Assembly (NCBI GenBank): GCA_947650365.1
Contig: CANTAL010000003.1
Coordinates: 868,001-932,000 of the forward strand
DNA from: Chamaelirium japonicum
Lineage: Eukaryota; Streptophyta; Magnoliopsida; Liliales; Melanthiaceae
DNA: 64,000 nucleotides
Direction of reading: 5' to 3'
Part shown: positions 51,325 to 63,034 of the stretch, piece by piece
How the letters are laid out: the number at the start of each line of letters is the position of its first letter
How positions within the stretch are numbered: the stretch's first letter is position 1
Made by a program: the position numbers and the translations under genes
The notes under the pieces: generated by a model
What the model was told of the DNA's origin: nothing
The model's database searches: none
What the model saw: only the letters and a program-made list of their open reading frames with translations

Positions 51325-52638
51325 ATACGAATGAATTAGAATGGATCATGCGAATGAATTAAAATGGATCGTACAAATGAATTAGAATGGATCGTGCGAA
51401 TGAATTAGAATGGATCGTACGAACGAATTAGAATGGATCGTACGAACGAATTAGAATGGATCGTGCGAATGAATTAGAATGGATGAAAGAATTAGAATGG
51501 ATTGTGCGAATAAATTAGAATGGATCATACGAATGAATTAGAATGAATTAGAATGGATGTACGAATGAATTAGAATGGATCGTACGAACGAATTAGAATG
51601 GATCGTATGAACGAATTAGAATGGATCGTACGAATGAATTAGAATGGATACATCCGAGCGAATGAATTAGAATGGATCGTACGAATGAATTAGAATGGAT
51701 CATAGGAATGAATTAGAATGGATCGTGCAAATGAATTAGAATGGATACATTCGTGCGAATGAATTAGAATGGATCGTACGAATGAACTATAATGGATCGT
51801 ACGAATAAATTAGAATGGATCGTACGAATGGATTAGAATGGATCGTACGAATGAATTAGAATGGATCGTACGAATGAATTAGAATGGTTATATTTGTGCG
51901 AATGTATTAGAATGGATCGTACGAATGGATTAGAATGGATCGTACGAATGGATTAGAATGGATCGTACGAATGAATTAGAATGGATCGTACAAATGAATT
52001 AGAAAGGTTATATTTGTGAGAATGAATTAGAATAGATCGTACGAATGAATTAGAATGGATCGTACGAATGGATTAGAATGGATCTTACGAATGAATTAGA
52101 ATGGATCGTATGAACGAATTAGAATGGATCGTACGAATGAATTAGAATGGATACATTCGAGCGAATGAATTAGAATGGATCGTACGAATGAATTAGAATG
52201 TATCATAGAAATGAATTAGAATGGATCGTGCAAATGAATTAGAATGGATACATTCGTGCGAATGAATCAGAATGGATCGTACGAATGAATTAGAGTGGAT
52301 CATAGGAATGAATTAGAATGGATCGTGCAAATGAATTAGAATGGATCGAACGAATGAATTAGAATGGATACATTCGAGCGAATGAATTAGAATGGATCGT
52401 GCGAATGAATTAGAATGGATCGTGCGAATGAATTAGAATGGATCGTACGAATGAATTAGAATAGATCGTAGGAATGAATTAGAATGGATCGTGCGAATGA
52501 ATTAGAATAAATCATACGAATGAATTAGAATGGATCGTACAAATGAATTAGAAATGTTACATTTGTGAGAATGAATTAGAATAGAACGTACGAATGAATT
52601 AGAATGGATCGTACGAATGGATTAGAATGGATCGTACG
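51325..52638 (-). repeat. Inverted block, end of the 8-kb segment copy 1
   Basis: Homology with 59593 onward runs to about 52228. The rest is array without an obvious long partner. The exit is GGATCGTACGATCC. Confidence 0.9.
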
Positions 52639-53022
52639 ATCCATTCTAATCCATTCCTACGATCCATTCTAATTCATTCGCACGAATGTATCCATTCAAA
52701 TTCATTCGTATGATCCATTCTAATTCATTCCTACGATCCATTCTAATTCATTCAAACGATCCATTCGAATTCTTTCATACGATCCATTCTAATTCATTCG
52801 TATGATCCATTCTAATTCATTCGCATGAATGGATCACTCGAATGTATCCATTCTAATTCATTCGTACGATCCATTCTAATTCATTCGTACGATCTATTCA
52901 AATTTATTCGCATGATCCATTCTAATTCATTCGTACAATCCATTCTAATTCATTCGTACAATCCATTCAAATTCATTCGTACGATGCAATCTAATTCATT
53001 CGCACAAATGTATCTATTCTAG
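52639..53022 (+). repeat. Forward satellite block
   Basis: A short unit at about 52825-52840 (CATGAATGGATCACTCG). It ends with HOR-III bases, then CTATTCTAGCGAATG. Confidence 0.87.
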
Positions 53023-53192
53023 CGAATGAATTAGAATGGATTGTACGAACGAATTAGAATGGATCGTATGAACGAATTAGAATGGATCGTACGAATGAAT
53101 TAGAATGGATACATTCATGTGAATGAATTAGAATGGATCGTACGAATGAATTAGAATGGATACATTTGAGCGAATGAATTAGAATGGATCGT
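53023..53192 (-). repeat. Inverted island of seven units
   Basis: The exit GGATCGTACGATGC leads into GATGCAATC, as at 5931. Confidence 0.87.
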
Positions 53193-53932
53193 ACGATGCA
53201 ATCTAATTCATTCGTATGATCCATTCTAATTCATTTGTACGATCCATTCTAATTCATTCTCACAAATGTAACCTTTCTAATTCATTTGTACGATCCATTC
53301 TAATTCATTCGTACGATCGATTCTAATTCGTTCATACGATCCATTCTAATTTGTTTGCACGGTCCATTCTAATTCATTCGTACGACCTATTCTAACTCAT
53401 TCGCATGATCCATTCTAATTCATTCGTATGATCCATTCTAATTCATTCGTACAATCCATTCAAATTCATTCGTACGATCCATTCTAATACATTTGTACGA
53501 TCCATTCTAATTCATTCGTACGATCCATTCTAATTCATTCGCACGATCCATTATAATTCATTCCTACGATCTATTCTAATTCATTCGCACGATCCATTCT
53601 AATTCATTCGCACGATCCATTCTAATTCATTCGCACGAATGTATCTATTCTAATTCATTTGCACGGTCCATTCTAATTCATTACTACGATCCATTCTAAT
53701 TCATTCGTACGATCCATTCTAATTCATTCGCTCGAATGTATCCATTCTAATTCATTCGTACGATCCATTCTAATTCGTTCATACGATCCATTATAATTCG
53801 TTCGTATGATCCATTCTAATTCGTTTGTACGATCCATTCTAATTCATTCGCACGATCCATTCTAATTCATTTGTACGATCCATTTTAATTCATTTGCATG
53901 ATCCATTCTAATTCATTCGTATGATACATTCA
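53193..53932 (+). repeat. Forward block, start of the 8-kb segment copy 2
   Basis: Homology to copy 1 is clear from about 53631. It ends in the GTATGATACATTCATGCG junction. Confidence 0.9.
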
Positions 53933-54333
53933 TGCGAATGAATTAAAATGGATCGTATGAATGAATTAAAATGGATCATATGAATGGATTAGAATGGATC
54001 GTACGAACGAATTAAAATGGATCATACGAACGAATTAGAATGGATCGTATGAACGAATTAGAATGGATCGTACGAATGAATTAGAATAGATACATTCGAG
54101 CGAATGAATTAGAATGGATCGTACGAATGAATTAGAATGGATCATAGGAATGAATTAGAATGGATCGTGCAAATGAATTAGAATGGATACATTCGTGCGA
54201 ATGAATTAGAATGGATCGTAGGAATGAATTAGAATGGATCTACGAATGAATTAGAATGAATCATACGAATGAATTAGAATGGATCGTGCGAATGAATTTG
54301 AATGGATCGTACGAATGAATTAGAATAAATCGT
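53933..54333 (-). repeat. Inverted block in the 8-kb segment, copy 2
   Basis: Holds the 28+23 bp pair (about 54089-54139, marker TACATTCGAGCG) that is missing from 44505-44854. Confidence 0.9.
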
Positions 54334-55537
54334 ACGATCCATTCTAATTCATTCTCACAAATGTAACCTTTCTAATTCATTTGTACGATCCATTCTAATT
54401 CATTCGTACGATCCATTCTAATTCATTCCTATGATCCATTCTAGTCCATTCGTACGATCCATTCTAATTCATTCGCACGAATGTAACCATTCTAATTCAT
54501 TCGTACGATCCATTCTAATTCATTTCTATGATCCATTCTAATTCATTCGTACGATCCATTCTAATTCATTCGCTCGAATGTATCCATTCTAATTCATTCG
54601 TATGATCCATTCTAATTCGTTCATACGATCCATTCTAATTCGTTTGTACAATCCATTCTAATTCGTTCGTACAATCCATTCTAATTCATTCGCACGATCC
54701 ATTCTAATTCATTTGTACGATCCATTTTAATTCATTCGTATGATCCATTCTAATTCATTCGAATGATCCATTCTAATTCATTCGCACGAATGTATCCATT
54801 CTAATTCATTCGCTCGATCCATTCTAATTCATTCGTACGATCCATTCTAATTCATTCGTACGATCCATTCAAATTTATTCGCATGATCCATTCTAATTCA
54901 TTCGTACAATCAATTCTAATTCATTCCTACGATCTATTCTAATTGATTCGTACGATGCAATCTAATTCATTCGCACAAATGTATCTATTCTAATTCATTC
55001 GTACAATGCATTCTAATCCATTCGTACGATCCATTCTAATCCATTCGTACGATCCATTCTAATTCATTCGCACAAATGTAACCATTCTAATTCATTCGTA
55101 TGAGCTATTCTAATTCATTCGCACGATCCATTCTAATTCATTCGTTCGAACCATTCTAATTCATTCTCACGAATGTAACGTTTCTAATTCATTTGTTTGA
55201 TCCATTCTAATTCATTCGTACGATCCATTCTAATTCATTCCTATGATCCATTCTAATTCATTCGTATGATCCATTCTAATTCATTCGTATGATCCATTCT
55301 AATTTATTCGTTCAAATATATCCATTCTAATTCATTCGTACGATCCATTCTAATTCATTCGCATGATTCATTCTAATTCATTCGCACGAATGTATCCATT
55401 CTAATTCATTTGCACGATCCATTCTAATTCATTCCTATGATCCATTCTAATTCATTTGTACGATCCAATCTAATTCATTCGTCCGATCCATTCAAATTCA
55501 TTCGTACGATGCAATCTAATTCATTCGCACAAATGGA
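54334..55537 (+). repeat. Forward block in the 8-kb segment, copy 2
   Basis: HOR-III at 54953-55019. It matches 44855-46050 unit for unit apart from one 10-bp difference near 55035. Confidence 0.9.
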
Positions 55538-55825
55538 TCGTGCAAATGAATTATAATGGATCGTACGAATGAATTAGAATGGTTCGTTAGAATGAATTAG
55601 AATGGATCGTACGAATGAATTAGAATGGATCATGCGAATGAATTTGAATGGATCGTAGGAATGTATTAGAATGGATCGAACGAATGAATTAGAATGGATA
55701 CATTCGAGCGAATGAATTAGAATTGGTCGTAGGAATGAATTAGAATGGATCATACGAATAAATTAGAATGGATCGTGCGAATGAATTAGAATGGATTGTA
55801 TGAATGAATTAGAATGGATACATTC
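55538..55825 (-). repeat. Inverted block in the 8-kb segment, copy 2
   Basis: Partial reverse HOR-I at 55605-55735. The exit GATACATTCGTACAATCC joins at a 28-mer. Confidence 0.89.
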
Positions 55826-57927
55826 GTACAATCCATTCTAATTCATTTGCACGATCCATTCTTATTCGTTCGTACGATCCATTCTAATTCATTCCTACGA
55901 TCCATTCTAATCCATTCGTATGATCCATTCTAATTCATTCGTACGATCCATTCTAATTCATTCGTACGATCCATTCTAATTCATTCGCACGAATGTATCC
56001 ATTTATCATTCGCACAATCCAATCTAATTCAAACGTACGATCCATTCTAATTCATTCACATGATGTATTCTAATTCATTCGTATGATCCATTCTAATTCA
56101 TTCAGATGATTCATTCTAATTCATTCGTACGATCCATTCTAATTCATTCGCACAAATGTATCCATTCTAATTCATTCATACGATCCATTCTAATTCATTC
56201 GCACGATCCATTCTAGTTCATTTGTATGAATGTATCCATTCTAATTCATTCGCACGATCCATTCTAATTCATTCGTACGATCCATTCTAATTCATTTGCA
56301 CGATCCATTCTAATTCATTCCTATGATCCATTCAAATTCATTCGCACGATCAATTCTAATTCATTCGTACGATCCATTCTAATTTATTCATACAATCCAT
56401 TCTAATTCATTCGTACAATCCATTCTAATTTATTCGTACAAATGTATCCATTATAATTCATTTGTACGACCCATTCTAATTCATTCGTACGATTCATTCT
56501 AATTCATTCGCACGATCCATTCTAATTCATTCGTACGATCCATTCTAATTCATTTGCACGAATGTATCCATTCTAATGCTTTCGTACAATCCATTCTAAT
56601 TCATTCGCACGATCCATTCTAATTCATTCATATGATCCATTCTAATTCATTCCTACGATCTATTCTAATTCATTCGATCGAATGTATCCATTCTAATTCA
56701 TTCGTTCGATCCATTCTAATTCATTCGTATGATCCATTCAAATTCATTCGGATGATCCATTCTAATTCATTCGTACGATCCATTCTAATTCATTCTCACG
56801 AATGTAACCTTTCTAATTCATTTGTATGATCCATTCTAATTCATTCGTACGATCCATTCTAATCCATTTGTATGATCCACTCTAATCCATTCGTACGATC
56901 TATTCTAATTCATGCGCACGATCCATTCTAATTCATTCGTACAATGCATTCTAATTCATTCGCTCGATCCATTCTAATTCATGCGCACGATCCATTCTAA
57001 TTCATTTGTACGATGCATTCTAATTCATTAGTTCGATCCATTCTAATTCATTCGCACGAATATATCCATTCTAATTCATTCGTACAATCCATTCTAATTC
57101 ATTCGTACGATCCATTCTTATTCATTCATGCGATCCATTCTAATTTATTCGCACAATCCATTCTAATTCATTCATATGATCCATTCTAATTCATTCGTCA
57201 GATCCATTCTAATTCATTCGCACAAATGTATCCATTCTGATTCATTCGCACGATCCATTCTAATTCATTCATACAATCCATTCTAATTCATTCGCACGAA
57301 TGTATCCATTCTAATTATTCGCACGATCTATTCCGATTCATTCATACAATCCATTCTAATTCATTCGTACGAATGTATCCATTCTAATTAATTCGTACGA
57401 TCCATTCTAATTCATTCGTATGATCCATTCTTATTCATTCGCACGATCCAGTCTAATTGATTCGCACGATCCATTCTAATTCATTCGCACGAATGTATCC
57501 ATTCTAATTCATTCATACGATCCATTCTAATTCATTAATATGATCCATTCTAATTCATTCGTACGATCCATTCTAATTCATATGCACAAAGGTATCCATT
57601 CTAATTCATTTGTATGATGCATTCTAATTCATTCGTACGATCCATTCTAATTCATTCGCACGATCCGTTCTAATTCATTCCTATGATCCATTCTAATTCA
57701 TTCGCACGAATATAACTATTCTAATTCATTCGTACGATCCATTCTAATTCATTCCTACGATCCATTCTAATTCATTCACACGAATGTATCCATTCTAATT
57801 CATTTGCACGATCCATTCTAATTCATTCCTATGATCCATTCTAATTCATTCGCTCGAATGTATCCATTCTAATTCATTCGTACGATCCATTCTAATTCAT
57901 TCTCACGAATGTAACCTTTCTAATTCT
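55826..57927 (+). repeat. Forward block in the 8-kb segment, copy 2
   Basis: HOR-I at 56652-56832. It spans the place (about 56966) where copy 1 has an extra 1076 bp, so here the forward array is uninterrupted. Confidence 0.9.
56652..56832 (+). repeat. HOR-I word
   Basis: Partner of 47290-47470 in the 8-kb duplication, with CGATCGAATG and CGGATGATCC variants. Confidence 0.87.
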
Positions 57928-58277
57928 ACGAATGAATTAGAATGGATCGTGCGAATAAATTAGAATCGATCGTACGAATGAATTAGAATGGATCGTACGA
58001 ATAAATTAGATGGTACGAATTAATTAGAATGGATCGTACGAATGAATTAAAATGGATACATTCATACGACTGAATTAGAATGGATCATGCGAATTAATTA
58101 GAATTAATCGTACGAATGAATTTGAATGGATACATTTGTATGAATGAATCTGAATGGATTGTATGAATGAATTACAATGGATCGTACGAATGAATTAGAA
58201 TGGATCGTGCGAATGAATTAGAATGAATCGTATGAATACATTAGAATGGATCGTACGAATTAATTAGAATGAATCGT
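57928..58277 (-). repeat. Inverted block in the 8-kb segment, copy 2
   Basis: Enters at CTAATTCTACGAATG and exits at GAATCGTACGATCC, both as in copy 1. Confidence 0.9.
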
Positions 58278-58518
58278 ACGATCCATTCTAATTCATTTGT
58301 ACGATCTAACTCATTCGTATGATCCATTCTAATTCATTCGCACGAATGTAACCATTCTAATCTATTCGTACGATCCATTCTAATTCGTTCATACGATCTA
58401 TTCTAATTCATTCGTATGATCCATTCTAATTCATTCGTACGATCCATTCTAATTCATTCGTACGATCCATTCTAATCCATTCGTAGGATCAATTCTAATT
58501 CATTCGCACAAATGTATC
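58278..58518 (+). repeat. Forward island in the 8-kb segment, copy 2
   Basis: From 58419 on it is also present in the third copy at 61861. The shared private base GTAGGATCAATTC (58483) links copies 2 and 3 against copy 1 (GTACGATCAATTC). Confidence 0.9.
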
Positions 58519-59570
58519 ATGCGAATGAATTAGAATGGATCGTACGAATGAATTAGAATGGATACATTCGTCCGAATGAGTTAGAATGGATCGTACGAAT
58601 GAATTAGAATGGATCGTGCGAATGAATTAGAATGGATCGTGCGAATGAATTACAATGGATCGTACGAATAAATTAGAATGGATACATTTGTGCGAATGAA
58701 TTAGAATGGATCGTACGAATGAATTAGAATGGATCATACGAATGAATTTGAATGGATCGTACAAATGAATTAGAATGGATACATTTGTGCGAATGGATCA
58801 TAGGAATGAATTAGAATGGATCGTACGAATGAATTAGAATGGATTATACGAATGAATTAGAATGGATACATTCGTGCGAATGAATTAGAATGGAATGTAA
58901 GAATGAATTACAATGGATCGTACTAATGAATTAGAATGGATCCATTCGTACAATGAATTAGAATGGATCGTACGAATGGATTAGAATGGATCGTACGAAG
59001 GGATTAGAACGCATTGTACGAATGAATTAGAATGGATCGGACGAATGAATTAGAATGGATACATTCGTGCGAATGAATTAGAATGGATCATACGAATGAA
59101 TTAGAATGGATCGTGCGAATGAATTAGAATGGATCGTATGAATAAATTAGAATGGATCGTACGAATGAATTAAAATGGATACATTTGTGCGAATGAATTA
59201 GAATGGATCGTACAAATAAATTAGAATGGATCATACGAATGAATTAGAATGGATCATATGAATGAGTTTGAATGGATCGTACAAATAAATTAAAATGGAT
59301 CGTGCTAATGAATTATTATGGATACATTCGAGCGAATGAATTAGAATGGATCGTACGAATGAATTAGAATGGATCATAGTAATGAATTAGAATGGATCGT
59401 GCAAATGAATTAGAATGGATACATTCGTGCGAATGAATTAGAATTGATCGGACGAATGAATTAGAATGGATCGTACGAATGAATTATAATGGTTACATTC
59501 GTGCGAATGAATTAGAATGGATCATACGAATGAATTAGATCGTACGAATGAATTAGAATGGATCGTACGT
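58519..59570 (-). repeat. Inverted block in the 8-kb segment, copy 2
   Basis: Matches 61961-63011 at an offset of 3442. The marker GATCATAGTAATG (59372) is shared by these two; copy 1 has GATCATAGGAATG. Confidence 0.92.
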
Positions 59571-59592
59571 AATTCATTCGCACGAATGTATC
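59571..59592 (+). repeat. Single forward unit, copy 2
   Basis: Same island as 51302-51324. Confidence 0.9.
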
Positions 59593-61622
59593 ATACGAAT
59601 GAATTAGAATGGATCATGCGAATGAATTAAAATGGATCGTACAAATGAATTAGAATGGATCGTGCGAATGAATTAGAATGGATCGTACGAACGAATTAGA
59701 ATGGATCGTACGAACGAATTCGAATGGATCGTGCGAATGAATTAGAATGGATGAATGAATTAGAATGGATTGTGCGAATAAATTAGAATGGATCATACGA
59801 ATGAATTAGAATGAATTAGAATGGATATACGAATGAATTAGAATAGATCGTATGAATGAATTAGAATGGATCGTACGAACGAATTAGAATGGATCGTATG
59901 AACGAATTAGAATGGATCGTACGAATGAATTAGAATGGATACATTCGAGCGAATGAATTAGAATGGATCGTACGAATGAATTAGAATGGATCATAGGAAT
60001 GAATTAGAATGGATCTTGCAAATGAATTATAATGGATACATTCGTGCGAATGAATTAGAATGGATCGTAGGAATGAACTATAATGGATCGTACGAATAAA
60101 TTAGAATGGATCGTACGAATGGATTAGAATGGATCGTACGAATGAATTAGAATAGATCGTACGAATGAATTAGAATGGTTACATTTGTGCGAATGAATTA
60201 GAATGGATCGTACGAATGGATTAGAATGGATCGTACGAATGGATTAGAATGGATCGTACGAATAAATTAGAATGGATCGTACAAATGAATTAGAAAGGTT
60301 ATATTTGTGAGAATGAATTAGAATAGATCGTACGAATGAATTAGAATCGATCGTACGAATTGATTAGAATGGATCCTACGAATGAATTAGAATGGATCGT
60401 ATGAACGAATTAGAATGGATCGTACGAATGAATTAGAATGGATACATTCGAGCGAATGAATTAGAATAGATCGTACGAATGAATTAGAATGGATCATAGG
60501 AATGAATTAGAATGGATCATATGAATGAATTAGAATGGTTACATTCATGCGAATGAATTAGAATGGATCGTACGAATGGATTAGAATGGATCGTACGAAT
60601 GGATTAGAACGTATTGTACGAATGAATTAGAATAGATACATTTGTGCGAATGAATTAGATTGCATCGTACGAATGAATTAGAATCGATCGTACGAACGAA
60701 TTAGAATGGATTGTATGAATGAATTAGAATGGATCGTACGAATGGATTAGAATGGATCGTACGAATGAATTAGAATGGATCGTACAAATGAATTAGAAAG
60801 GTTACATTTGTGAGAATGAATTAGAATGGATCGTACGAATGAATTAGAATGGATCGTACGAATTGATTAGAATGGATCGTACGAATGGATTAGAATGGAT
60901 CGTACGAATGGATTAGAATAGATACATTTGTGCGAATGAATTAGATTGCATCGTACGACTGAATTTTAATGGATTGTACGAATGAATTAGAATGGATCGT
61001 ACGAATGAATTAGAATGGATCATGCGAATGAATTAGAATAGATCGTATGAATGAATTAGAATGGATCGTATAAATAAATTAGAATGGATCGTGCGAATGA
61101 ATTAGAATAGATCGTACGAATGAATTAGAATGGATCCACCGAATGAGTTAGAATGGATCATGCGAATGAATTAGAATGGAACGTACGAATGAATTAGAAT
61201 GAATACATTCGTGCGAATGAATTAGAATGGATCGGACAAATGAATTAGAATTGATCGTGCGAATGAATTAGAATGGATCATACGATTGAATTTGAATGGA
61301 TCGCACGAATAAATTAGAATGGATACATTTGTGCGATGAATAAGAATGGAGCGTACGAATGAATTAGAATGGAGCGTACGAATGAACTAGAATGGATACA
61401 TTCGTGCGAATGAATTAGAATGGATCATATGAAACAATTAGAATGGATACATTCAAGCGAATGAATTAGAATGGATCGTACGAATGAATTAGAATGGATC
61501 ATAGGAATGAATTAGAATGGATCGTGCAAATGAATTAGAATGGATTGTACGAATGAATTAGAATAGATATATTCGTGCGAATGAATTAGAATGGATCCGA
61601 AGAATGAATTAGAATGGATCGT
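59593..61622 (-). repeat. Inverted satellite block, 2.0 kb
   Basis: Homology with copy 1 ends at about 60519. 61319-61436 resembles 42942-43058 (GCGATGAATAAG marker), and GATCCACCGAATGAG is near 61135. The exit GGATCGTACGATTC leads into HOR-II. Confidence 0.9.
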
Positions 61623-61960
61623 ACGATTCATTCTAATTCATTCGTACGATCCATTCTAATGCATTCGTACAATTCATTCTAATTCATTCGCACGATCCAT
61701 TCTAATTTATTCGTACGATCCATTCTTATTCATTCATACGATCCATTCTAATTCATTCGCACAATCCATTCTAATTCATTTGCACAAATGTATCCATTCT
61801 AATTCATTCGTACAATCCATTCTAATTCATTTGCACGATCCATTCTAATTCATTCCTATGATCCATTCTAATTCATTCGTACGATCCATTCTAATTCATT
61901 CGCACGATCCATTCTAATCCATTCGTAGGATCAATTCTAATTCATTCGCACAAATGTATC
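61623..61960 (+). repeat. Forward island with HOR-II
   Basis: HOR-II at 61623-61750; the third copy of the duplicated segment starts at about 61861. It ends ACAAATGTATCATGC. Confidence 0.9.
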
Positions 61961-63011
61961 ATGCGAATGAATTAGAATGGATCGTACGAATGAATTAGAA
62001 TGGATACATTCGTCCGAATGAGTTAGAATGGATCGTACGAATGAATTAGAATGGATCGTGCGAATGAATTAGAATGGATCGTGCGAATGAATTACAATGG
62101 ATCGTACGAATAAATTAGAATGGATACATTTGTGCGAATGAATTAGAATGGATCGTACGAATGAATTAGAATGGATCATACGAATGAATTTGAATGGATC
62201 GTACAAATGAATTAGAATGGATACATTTGTGCGAATGGATCATAGGAATGAATTAGAATGGATCGTACGAATGAATTAGAATGGATTATACGAATGAATT
62301 AGAATGGATACATTCGTGCGAATGAATTAGAATGGAATGTAAGAATGAATTACAATGGATCGTACTAATGAATTAGAATGGATCCATTCGTACAATGAAT
62401 TAGAATGGATCGTACGAATGGATTAGAATGGATCGTACGAAGGGATTAGAACGCATTGTACGAATGAATTAGAATGGATCGGACGAATGAATTAGAATGG
62501 ATACATTCGTGCGAATGAATTAGAATGGATCATACGAATGAATTAGAATGGATCGTGCGAATGAATTAGAATGGATCGTATGAATAAATTAGAATGGATC
62601 GTACGAATGAATTAAAATGGATACATTTGTGCGAATGAATTAGAATGGATCGTACAAATAAATTAGAATGGATCATACGAATGAATTAGAATGGATCATA
62701 TGAATGAGTTTGAATGGATCGTACAAATAAATTAAAATGGATCGTGCTAATGAATTATTATGGATACATTCGAGCGAATGAATTAGAATGGATCGTACGA
62801 ATGAATTAGAATGGATCATAGTAATGAATTAGAATGGATCGTGCAAATGAATTAGAATGGATACATTCGTGCGAATGAATTAGAATTGATCGGACGAATG
62901 AATTAGAATGGATCGTACGAATGAATTATAATGGTTACATTCGTGCGAATGAATTAGAATGGATCATACGAATGAATTAGATCGTACGAATGAATTAGAA
63001 TGGATCGTACG
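61961..63011 (-). repeat. Inverted block, third copy
   Basis: Matches 58519-59570. I compared several lines and found no difference. Confidence 0.92.
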
Positions 63012-63034
63012 TAATTCATTCGCACGAATGTATC
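63012..63034 (+). repeat. Single forward unit, third copy
   Basis: Same island as 51302-51324 and 59571-59592. Confidence 0.9.

Larger units (their letters stand above)
44205..52228 (+). repeat. 8-kb segmental duplication, copy 1
   Basis: Same order of units, inversions and private variants as 53631-60519. The offset moves in steps: 9426, 9477, 9487, 9362, 8286, 8268, 8291 bp. The steps correspond to a 51-bp pair, a 10-bp slip, ~125 bp, 1076 bp, an 18-bp net change and one 23-bp unit. Confidence 0.9.
53631..60519 (+). repeat. 8-kb segmental duplication, copy 2
   Basis: Direct copy of 44205-52228, shorter mainly because it lacks about 1076 bp at 56966. Every inversion edge outside the indels is shared, so those inversions predate the duplication. 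Confidence 0.9.
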
